From Amanita rubescens (taxonomy: Eukaryota; Basidiomycota; Agaricomycetes; Agaricales; Amanitaceae), in contig WION01000005.1 of the NCBI GenBank assembly GCA_015039365.1, positions 992,001-1,056,000 of the forward strand: a stretch of DNA of 64,000 nt, read 5' to 3'. The translations under genes and the position numbers were made by a program. The notes below the pieces were generated by a model. That model was not told where the DNA came from. It saw only the letters and a program-made list of their open reading frames with translations, and did no database searches. Shown piece by piece: positions 10,711 to 20,755 of this stretch. The number at the start of each line of letters is the position of its first letter. Position 1 is the stretch's first letter.

Positions 10711-11183
10711 GCGATGAACGTCGAGTGCTGGGGCACTAGGCCGTGGAAAGGAAGGAAACGCAAGAGGCTCTTAGGTACCTAATTAGTGCAGTGCGTTTGG
10801 TAATTTTCAAGTTCATGTACTTGTAGTTACAATTTTAACGGATCATCTCATGTTTTGAGAGAGAAAATCAGCTTCCTGTATAACAATATAATTGATCCAC
10901 GCGACTCGATCATCGATTGGCACGTGCATATAATATATTAATTACCCCACTGCGGTAACTCATGGTGATCATGAGTACCGTACAATGAAATGTTACCAAA
11001 TGTCAAAGGGGTTACACGTGAAAACACACCGGCGCCATAATGTTTTATAAGGCGACCCCCTCGAGCAGTGCGGGGAAACACCCGTTCTACGGCGAGACCG
11101 GCGCACGATCCCTACTTATTTGAACCCGAAACTTGAACGATCGCCACAGCACCACCCCCATCATCTCGTTCTCGACGAAACCC
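10711..11183. other. Intergenic, nothing recognised
   Basis: This is the spacer between the two DUF6534 genes. It presumably holds the promoter of the second copy; no motif stands out. Confidence 0.5.
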
Positions 11184-12996
11184 ATGGAAGCCCTCCCGAG
11201 CGATTTACAGGGCGACATCTACAAGTCCCTCGGTGCTGCTTTCATCGGGTTTGCAGTCGCATGCTGCCTATACGGCGTACTGTTAAGTCAAATATTTGAT
11301 TATTATCTGCGGTGTCATCAGGATAAGCCGCTCTACAAAATTCTGGTAAGTGTGTAGTCGATGTATATATGGAGGAGGTGCTCAAGTTTCGGTAAAGGTC
11401 GCTATCCTGGGGTAAGCGTGGCTCGTAATTATGCCACATCCTGGTGACGACCACTGAATACGGTTTTTGGCAGAATATTGGGGGCATTGGATCAAATTTT
11501 TATCGGGCATGTGGTCTTTTGGTATGGAATATCAAACTTTGCAAATCCATTTGCCCTCAAGGAAGCAAGAATGAGATGGTATCATCACTTCATCTTGGCC
11601 CTTGTGGTGTCCTAACAATCACATAGGTCATTAACTGTAAGAAACCTTAATTCTTACCCCTTCAGATCGCCCGAAGACTGATATTCCCAGCTACAAGTAA
11701 CGACCGGGGTGAGTCATCGGGCACAGTGACCGAGCGGCCTCGCCTGATAAGTTATTGTAGTCACTTGCAGGTGCTATAGTAAAAACGTATGTGAACTAGG
11801 CGGAGTTCAAGTAGCTTTTCTGAACACAAACCAGCTTTTTCGGGCTAAGAGTCTGGAGATGTAAGTCAGTCCTGCTCGCCTGGCCTCGCACTGAATTCAT
11901 GAAATCATAGTCAGCGATCGGAACATATTTATCACAAGCTTCATTGTAAGTGTGTCCTATCCAGGCCGGACGTTGTCTGACATATGTCAGCTCTTCCTGG
12001 CTCTAGGACAGTTAGGTACGTCGTGAGGTGCTAATGGAGTTCGCTCTATAACAGAACTTGTTGTTAGGACTGGCGATTAGTAAGGCTACATTCAGCCTGA
12101 AACAACTACGGGACTCACCTTCATTTTTAGCATATACAGTTAGAGCGTGAGTTAAGGGCTTGTCAGAAAATCCTTAATCACGACGTAAAATAGATTTGAA
12201 CTTCCAAGCATACCGATCGCTTTACAGAAACTACGGGTCAGTGTTTTCTTCGAGTGTAGAGCGCGTCTCAAAAGTTTTCAGGTTCTTGGCACAGTTTCCC
12301 TGGCAACTGGCGTCCTGACTGACATCGTAACTGCAACTGCATTGTGTTACTACCTTAATAAGTTGCGAACGGGGTACCAAAAGTAAGTTTCCGCACCTTT
12401 TAGAAAATCGGAGCTAACGACCGTTTCAGTTCCGATTCTCTGGTCAGTCATCTGAGTAGATATGCCATAAATACGGGCGTGGTCACAAGGTTTGGGCGAT
12501 TCCATCATGTTTCAAGATATTGAGATATCTGGGCTTTATAGCGCGACGAGCGCGACGACGTTGATATTGGTAAGGCGTGATGCTCTCGTCAGAATTAGGC
12601 TTACAGGCTTTTGATGTGCAGTATAATGCGCTTCCGGTTGGCAACCTTGCGTATGTAGCAACATATTTTATCACTAGCAAACGTCAGTCACGAGTCGCGA
12701 ATGATCCACGGATGTTCTAACAACCAATTACAGTTTACGCCATATCATTTTTAGCCACGTACGTTTCTCAAGATTATCTTTTAAAATCACGTACGGATCA
12801 CGGACGACGTTATTTTAGGCTTAATACCAGACAAATCATCCGCGGACGAGGTACAGACGGCGAAGTATCCTCCAATAATACCAACATGTTTCATCTTGGC
12901 ACGGCGCGGGTTCCAACAGTAGGAGGCATTGAATTTGAAGTCGTCCGCGAACAGCAGTGGGACACGGGAAAGGTATTTCGAACTCTACTAACTTGA
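11184..12996 (+). CDS. DUF6534 seven-transmembrane protein, copy 2
   Basis: Chosen start is the ATG at 11184 (MEALPSDLQGDIYKSLGAAF); an in-frame ATG at 11133 is possible. About a dozen short exons give successive family segments: ALDQIFIGHVVFWYGIS, FFGLRVWRC, LSDRNIFITSFI, KATFSLKQLRDSPSF, GTVSLATGVLTDIVTATALC, SDSLVSHLSRYAINTGVV, and YAISFLAT followed by LNTRQIIRGRG and a polar cytosolic tail ending at TGA 12994-12996. Introns are about 45-60 bp with GT-AG ends. It matches copy 1 segment by segment, with the same order and the same kind of exon breaks, so the pair arose by tandem duplication and has since diverged widely. Function is unknown; a plasma-membrane receptor or sensor role is often guessed for this fold but is not shown here. 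Confidence 0.85.
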
Positions 12997-13798
12997 AAAT
13001 CATCCAATTTGATTATGTAGTAGTTCGAGTCAATCTCACCTCAAGACGAATCTCCTCTTAACTCTTTTGCGCCACTGATGCGCAACTCGTAGATACGATG
13101 ACGAGCAATGCTAGCGTTCATCGACGTTCATTGCCCATAGACGAAAAACCAAGAGGAATTTGATTCTGCACGACTTGTTATATTAAGATAGCGTGATAAT
13201 AGATCGCGGACACTTCCATCGCACATAGGTGTGTGGCTATCTCTGGGACGATTTCTTGAGATTTGAGAGGCCAAAGACCATCATACAAGGGGTGATCGCA
13301 GTGCCGCTTCAAGTGCGCCCATTTGGGAGCTAGTATCATCCCTGCGGGGCTTCATCAAGCTGATTTTTCGGAAGGAAGGACTAAAATAAAAAGCATCCAT
13401 GGGTACATCCGGTGGCGTTCCGTAATTCAAGTCTACACACGAGTTTGTGAACCCGAATACAAGAACAATAAATACTGACATTATGTAAATGGAAACTGGA
13501 TCCGTCATGTAGTATCCAACCCACTGTGCCCGTATGAAACTCCATGTCGCGTACTTTTGCATTCTTTGCGTCGATGGAATGTGGTGTAATACTTACGGAA
13601 TCTACGGATGTGGACTAGTCTGAGCGAAGGCCGACATAGAAGGCTCCCGAGTCTCACGCTAGGTTGGCACCACCTCCCACACACTGAGGGCTTATAAGCA
13701 TTGTCCGACCATCCTCTCACCATAGGCAAGGAAGCTCGAGAAAGCAGTGCGCTCCGACACCTTGTTAAGGCTGGTACGCGTTCTGCGGTACTGCTACT
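12997..13798. other. Intergenic region upstream of the GH35 gene
   Basis: There is no supportable gene. A minus-strand ORF at 13562-13281 has one hydrophobic stretch but no family resemblance. The last ~200 bp presumably carry the GH35 promoter. Confidence 0.45.
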
Positions 13799-16700
13799 AT
13801 GGCACCTGACAAGCTTGGAACGGAAGAAAGCCATTTGCAAGGAGAAAAGGTGACAGAACGTGCGAAGGCGAGCAAACGGCGTTGTACCTGTTGTTTCTCA
13901 TTCTGGATCTTGACATTGCTGTCATGCCTTATTCTGGTCGCCATCAACCCAAGCGCGCTCTTTGCTCATCATAATTATTCGATTGGCCACCTCAGTGAGC
14001 TCATTAGTTTATACCCGTTTCGTCTTCCACCTAACAGTATCATCAATGACACAGTATCTGGGTCTCCCTCGTTCGAAACACCGGCGTTCACAGACCAAGT
14101 CCAGTTCGACAAATACAGTTTGATTTTACGTGGTCAAAGAATTTTCCTTCAGTAAGGGTCCATATATGCGCGATTATCCTTACTGATTATTGACATGAAA
14201 GCTCTGGCGAGTTCCACACGTTCCGTTTGCCGGTTCCGTCGCTATGGCCCGACATTTTGCAGAAAGCTAAAGCAGCGGGGTTGAATGCCGTCAGTGTGTA
14301 TACCCATATGGGGTTGATAAACCCCTCTCGAGGAGTGATCGATTTCGACGATTTTCGTGCTCTTAAACCACTCTATGAGGCGGCAAGAGAGATTGGGCTT
14401 TGGATTGTACTTCGTCCCGGTATGCATCGAGGACATATGCGACATCCTTTATTGTATTAACTCAAAGAATCATAGGGCCAGTTCGTCGTCATCTCACTTA
14501 ACAGCTGACGGTTGCTAAAAATGTCGCCAGTACATAAATGCCGAAACCACGGCGGGTGGCATCGCGCATTGGGTAACGACAGAGGTTGCAGGTCTATTGC
14601 GTACAAATGCCACAGACTTCAAGGCGGCATGGCAACAGTATATTCAAGCAATAATCCAGGAAACGGTGCCATATCAAATAACCAACGGTGGTCCTGTTAT
14701 CGGTATAAATGTCTTGTTAACAAGAGATGAGATCAGGACTAACGATTTTAACAGCAATTCAAATTGGTATGTTGACCGGGATAAATGAGAAAGGGTTCCT
14801 CAAGGAGCATCACAGATAATGAATACACGCAGTCTCCCATCAACCGGGCTGAATATTTTGCCGAGCTTGAAGCCGCGTACCGCTCATCGCCAGTCGTTGT
14901 TCCTCTGACTTACAATGATGCCGGCGAGGACAAAAATTTCATTAACAGAACTGTAAGTACTCAGCAGGGGTCATTAGAGAACGAGTCCTGACATTCATGG
15001 AGGGTGCCGTCGATCTCTATGGGTATGTTTGATTACTTCTACGATTCCGTGATTTCGAAGTAATATGCTTGCTTAGCTTTGATTCATACCCTCAACTTTT
15101 CGATTGTTCACATCCAACGACGTGGAGATCAGTCATCACGAACTATCATTCATATCATATGAAGGTCAATCCTTCTCAACCACTTTATATTCCTGGTGTG
15201 TGGTTATTGTTTTGTGTTGATTTTCCTCTTGTCTTGACATTTTCATTAGAATTTCAAGGTGGATCGTATGATGCATGGGGGCCCACTGCTCCAGGTACCT
15301 ATTCCGTTTACTCCTTGCGACTTTTATGAATCCTGTTCAGGATACGGAACTTGTCAAGTGTTGACTGGTCCAGATTTCCAATCCGTATTTAATCTACAAC
15401 TCTGGGCGAGCAATGCTAAGCTTATCAATTATTACATGTTCTATGGGTAAGCATCATATTATTACACCTTAGTAAACTTATCCCAGCTTCAGAGGTACTT
15501 CCTGGGGCGGTCTTCCATTTCCAGGAGTCTATACATCCTACGATTATGGTGCATCGGTACGCTCTTCAATAGAAGAATTGATACTTTACTGAACTGTCCT
15601 AGGTCACGGAGGCCCGGGATTTGACAGCCAAATATGACGAACTGAAGCGTCAAGGATTGTTCTTGCGTAGCTCACCCTCTTTCTACAAAACCGATTGGAT
15701 TGCGGATTCTTTCGCCGGCCTTAACATATCGACATCTTCTATGGTCTATGTGACCTTGTTGACCAATCCGGATACCAAGACGTCTTTCTACATTGTGCGC
15801 CACAGGTATTCCACATCCACGTATGTTATCCACGCCTGATATCGCACCACTTTATTAATATGGGATAATTCAGGGACAATATCAGCTTTAAGTTGACCGT
15901 CGAAACTTCCAGCGGTGCTATTCAAATTCCGAGAGTTGCATCTGGCATCGCGCTTGGAGGCCGCCAATCCAAAGTCGTTATAACAGATTACTCCTTTGGA
16001 AAATCCTCTATGCTATTTTATTGCACTGCTCAGATCTTCTTTGCGGGTGTAATCGGTGATCGAGATGTGTTGGTTCTCCATGGCGACTCTGACCAGCAGC
16101 ATGAATTTGCGTACTTTGGTCCTCCTGCCGAAGTTTCAACATCTCAAATTGTTCTCACAATGAGTACTGGTTTACGAGGGGACCCGACTATTGTGACCTT
16201 TTTATCTGGCATTAATGGTCAGGTAACTGTTATTGATTCCTCTACTTTACTTGTGCTATACGCCGATTCGATGACCGCAGCAACTTTCTGGGCCCCTACC
16301 GTACCAGGGCAGGCAACCGATCCCTTCAAAAATTACTGGGGATTGGGGACTACTCAGACTGTACTCGTCAGTGGTCCATATCTCGTTCGTGATGCCAGCA
16401 TTTCTGGTGATACACTAGCATTGCGTGGTGATCTGAAGACGGACGTGATGCTGACAGTCATCGCGCCAAAAAGTGTCAAAAAGATTACATGGAACGACGC
16501 TATTGTTGAAAGCAGTGTCTCTGCTTCATCGACAGTCAGCAAACACGGCGCATTGGTTGGTCAATTGCAGCGCGCCATATCTCTAACTGGTGTCTCTGTG
16601 CCCACATTGACTGGATGGATGTTCCATGATAGTTTACCGGAAACAGACAGCTCTTTCGATGATAGCACGTGGGTGACTGCAGACCACACCACGACTAATA

Positions 16701-18056
16701 TCCCCTACAAACCTTACTATGGGGATGGTAGAGTTCTCTACGGTTGTGATTATGGCTTGTAAGTGTCAATTGATCCTTTGCTAAGACACGAGGCTCACGG
16801 AGATCAGCTGCGAGAACGTAGTTTTGTGGAGAGGCCATTTCGAGGCAACCGGGAAAGAGAAGAGTGTCAACTTGACTGTCAACGGGGGCGAAGGTTTGTT
16901 TTGCGGTTCAAGAAAGGCCATCGCTGATGATTGAGTCGATCAGCTTTTGCAGCCAGTGTCTGGTTGAACGACTTCTTCCTTGGAACATCCTTCGGAAAGC
17001 AAGTCGAGAATATCTCATACCACAAATTTTCTTACGATTTTCTTCAGTTCGACCAATAACGAAAACATTGTGACAGAGGTTGACCAGACTTTTCTTTTCC
17101 CTGCCGGTTCTGTGAAACCTGGTCAAAACAATGTTATCACAGTTGTGCAGGTAAGATTTTTATTCTCTGGACTTGCCGATCCCAATAAACCCGTCTCTTG
17201 AGGATAATATGGGCCTGAATGAGGCCGAAGACTGTAAGCTGCCCCGTGACACGCGAGAACATCTCCATCTAACCTTCTCCCAGATGTATCGGAAACTCTC
17301 AAGGGTCCAAGGGGCATCCGAGGATATATGCTCAGCAGTGGGAACTTCAGCACGTGGAAAGTGCAAGGAAAAGCTGGGGGATACAAAGAGTAAAGCGGAC
17401 CCTCCGTACATCGATGACGATCTTCGTATTGATACGCATCCCTGCATAGATATCCCGATAAAGTCCGCGGCGTGCTCAATGAAGGTGGATTATTCGGGGA
17501 ACGAAAGGGTTGGCATCTTCCTGGTTTCACCATCAGTCATGCGTCTGGCTGGTTGGCCCGCGATTTATCCCAAGGAATTCCAAACTCAGCGGCTGGTGTT
17601 GGCTTCTTCGTGACGAACTTCACCCTTAACGTGCCTCAAGGCGTAGAAGCGATGATGTCATTCACATTCCAAGAGCCACTTGGGCAACCGTATAGGGCAC
17701 TTCTTTTCGTTAATGGCTGGATGATGGGCAAGCGTGTTGGGAATCTTGGGTAAGTCTCGCCATGGCAGTCCCGGTTCAGAAATAGTAACTCTGCATCCGA
17801 ATTAGGCCACAGTCCAAGTTTCCTGTACAAGAAGGGATTCTAAACTATCGTGGCCTAAAGTAGGCGTTGTTTCTATTATGTTTGCCGAGCTGTTTCGACT
17901 ATTTTTTGCAGTACTATTGCGGTTGCTTTGTGGGCCATGATACCTGATGTAACAGTCTCTCCGGACCTTCAACTAACGCTGGACGCAGTGTACGATGGTG
18001 GGGTTGGAAATGTCGTAACAAATAACCCAATGTGGTCGTCAGCGGGTAGACCGTAA
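13799..18056 (+). CDS. Beta-galactosidase, glycoside hydrolase family 35 (21 exons, 1077 aa)
   Basis: The enzyme hydrolyses terminal beta-D-galactosides, probably from plant cell-wall galactans or xyloglucan. I could splice 21 exons (353, 218, 5, 172, 12, 137, 20, 119, 45, 106, 64, 218, 885, 86, 55, 103, 31, 106, 300, 54, 145 nt) into a frame of exactly 3234 nt. A basic N-terminus and one hydrophobic helix (residues ~28-48) suggest a type II membrane anchor. GH35 landmarks are SGEFHTFRLP, LRPGPYINAE, PVIAIQIDNEY (second acidic residue is the acid/base Glu), PLTYND, GAVDLYGLDSYPQ and PEFQGGSYDAWG (nucleophile Glu). The C-terminal jelly-roll domains carry GIRGYMLSSG and GWMMGKRVGNLGPQ. Two microexons (14476-14480 and 14755-14766) and one GC-AG intron (16999-17047) are unusual. 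Confidence 0.95.
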
Positions 18057-18132
18057 ACAGAAAAAATATAATTTACCGTTGACGGCTGCTCGTGACCATA
18101 AACGGAACGTTATTGTACTTTTTTTACATATC

Positions 18133-18230
18133 TCAAGAAAGGTATAGTGTCAAATTATGGTATCGTTCATCCTTCTTGGCGGGCGATATCAAGAAAGGTA
18201 TAGTGTCAAATTATGATATCATTCATCCTT
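18133..18230 (+). repeat. Direct repeat of ~42 bp downstream of GH35
   Basis: Two near-identical copies, starting TCAAGAAAGGTATAGTGTCA at about 18133 and 18189, differ at about two positions and are separated by about 13 bp. They lie just past the GH35 stop codon, in its probable 3' UTR or terminator region. Confidence 0.85.
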
Positions 18231-18465
18231 GGCAGACGAAGGTTCTGGATAATCATCGAACCTTATGAGATGATAACCTTACCAAAGCACCAAAGCAGGG
18301 CCGTCCCCATGGCGCCGACATGGCATTCCTCTGATGTCAAATTTTCGACAAACATAAAAAATGTTGCGATGCTGCACTCCTCTTTTTGGCTCCAATATAA
18401 TTCTCGCTCCGCATGCCAAAGGGAAACGGTGGTCGAATGGAAGATCCTATTTCTGTCCTCCGTAC

Positions 18466-20290
18466 CTACCGGATCTGCGGTGGCGCAGGAGCAGCGGAAA
18501 AATGATCAAGGTACTTTTCAATGTCCAGAGCTGTGCAGGGGTCCAAAGAACATGCGGCAAGGAGGCCTGACGTGAACGCATCCTCGTGGAATCCGTATTT
18601 CAAATAAGCACCTGCAAACGAGATACTGCGCGTGTGTTGAATCGTACGCATTTGGTTTTGTGCACGGATGGCCTACAGGTTTCTCTAATTCATATGGAGC
18701 CCTGACTGATATTTGTCTTCGGGGATATGTTGCAAGTCATTCCATCTACGCCAAAAATAGTTGTTTCATGGACGTTACGATTGATACTTACAAGTTCTGC
18801 ATTTTTTCACCATCAACTTCAGAGGCGAATTTACACCCAAGACATACGTACATAGAGACTTGATCAACATCCTGGGCTATTCCGGCAACGGCCGAGCGGT
18901 TTAGGTAGTTCTAGCAGGACCACGCTTGGCGACGTCGTGGCATCGACTAGTATAAGATTTGTTATTGGACAGAATACATCCGACAGGTATTACAACGTAC
19001 CTTCGGGTCAGAGCGCAGGGTGACTTCGTTCCTACTCCACTCGAACATACCCAAAACATCGCGGGTAATACCTCCATCGACTCCTAGGTCCCCGCCTGCT
19101 TCCAATATCTTGATTGCGCCGTCCGAGTGACAAGCCACAATGACGTGGTCGTATATTTCAAATTGCCCATCGGCGGTGGTCAATATCACCTTCCCGTGAT
19201 CTTTTCGATCGTCTTTCGCCCCCTTCGGACGCAATTGACTTGACAGGGGTGGACAAGTGCTGCGGGTAGAGCTTTGATAACACGATCAACTATGTTTTGC
19301 TGGGCTATTTTTAGCTTCTGCGTTTAGAAGTTTGTATACAATCAATCACCTGCCACCCTGCAATGTCGAGAGATGATGATTGTCCATGAACCTAATCTGT
19401 TTTCTGAGTCACGAAACGTGTTTGAGAATCATCTGGGGTGCTTGCCAATGTACGCGCAGGGAAGTTCAATGCACATGTCGGGTGGAGCTCCACACAGCTG
19501 CGGTCATTAGCTGAAGCCCTTATAGTAAGTTGATCATACGGTAAGAGAGGCGTATACGAGGTAGTTGTCGCGGAAAGTAGCTGAGTATCCTTCTTTCTGA
19601 AGATACTCGCCTACAGATATCTCGTCCATTGACGAGCTATCGTTATTCAGCAGTATTTTTGGGGCACACGAGTTGAACCTGAAGACGTCATAAATCATGC
19701 TCCACATTTGCGAATCAAGTAACCGGCGAGATTGGCAAAAGACCGTGGAGAAGTTCTCGCTGGCCCATTCAATTAAAGCACCGTCATCTCTGGAAACGCT
19801 GAATGACATTTGAGTTTGTAGGATTCTGATCTGGTTTCCACGATCAGATCCGGTTGACGATTTCTTTAATCCTTTGTTCAAAGCACTGATGGTGATGCAT
19901 ATAGGATAATTGAAACGGACCTGAGGACGCATATAGTTTAAGGAAGCGCAAAAAAATGGGGTACATTGTTGGGTTCAAAGTAGTTATTCTACGTGTTGCT
20001 CCACTCGAAACGAAAAGCGATGCGCGCGAATGATGAATGGGTTCAGCAACCGCACGAGATAGAATGGAGAAAGATGGACGTGTCATGTCAACATTGACAA
20101 ATTCACAATTGTTTAGTCCTGGTGGAGCAAACTGTACAGTATTGGATGTCCGCCGGGACGTTCATCTGACTCGTACAGGTGTACAGTGTGGTCACCGTGC
20201 TCGTTCAGAAGCTGCAGTGCGAGCTGGTGCTGGAGTGGGTTGATCGAACATGCCCAAGGCCGGCGGCGGCACTTGAAGACCGATGGCTAC
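18466..20290 (-). pseudogene. FAD-dependent amine oxidase-like oxidoreductase, broken
   Basis: Minus-strand segments match, in order, the fungal FAD/NAD(P)-binding amine-oxidase-like family. They are a decayed Rossmann start (SSAAAGLG, then HLYESDERPGGH), FNPTMYPIFLRFLKLY-like, MSFSVSRDDGALIEWASENF, FRFNSCAPKILL, VGEYLQKEGYSATFRDNYL, MTAAVW, FMDNHHLSTLQGWQ, DHVIVACHSDGAIKIL, LGMFEWSRNEVTLRSDP, and a C-terminal FAGAYLKYGFHEDAFTSGLL. Frame changes separate neighbouring motifs at several places (near 20135, 19480, 19270 and 19215) where no intron fits, so no continuous product is possible. Parts between RSDPK and FAGAY (18960-18660) look eroded. The call as a relic is based on several independent lesions rather than one. 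Confidence 0.8.
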
Positions 20291-20755
20291 CATTTATGGT
20301 AATAGAGCATGATTCTGATTGGATGAAGAACACCGAGTGAGGAAGCGGACAAGCTTGGTTCGGCTTGTGTCAGGGCTGCTTATCTGCCGTCACCTTCTCA
20401 CTGTACCGTCATTATGACCTCAGCAGTAGCAACTCTTTACGGCGCGCAGGACGGGAATGGCAATCGCGCCTAACACGCTCTCACCCCAGATATCTTGTTG
20501 ACGTGCAGTGTTTATCGCTGCTTCGTCGTCGCTAAACTAAACGACTGGCCATGACGTCACACAATTCAGTCGCTCTTATACTGAGACAGTTTCGCGCACC
20601 TTTGCGCTGTATAAAGTGCTGCTCACCGAAGGCTGGACAAGCGGTACTCGTTCCCCCCATCCGTCGGGACAAATTGTGTATGACTGGTTATTCTTGTGGG
20701 TGCCCTTTCTGCCTTGGCATGCCGAGACTGATGATCGTCGTAGAACCAATACGGT
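20291..20755. other. Intergenic, upstream of the RRM-YTH gene
   Basis: No gene is recognised. The stretch should contain the promoter and 5' leader of the downstream plus-strand gene. Confidence 0.4.

Noticed and set aside
13281..13562. Minus-strand ORF with one hydrophobic helix
   Set aside because: No homologous features or splice partners; probably chance.
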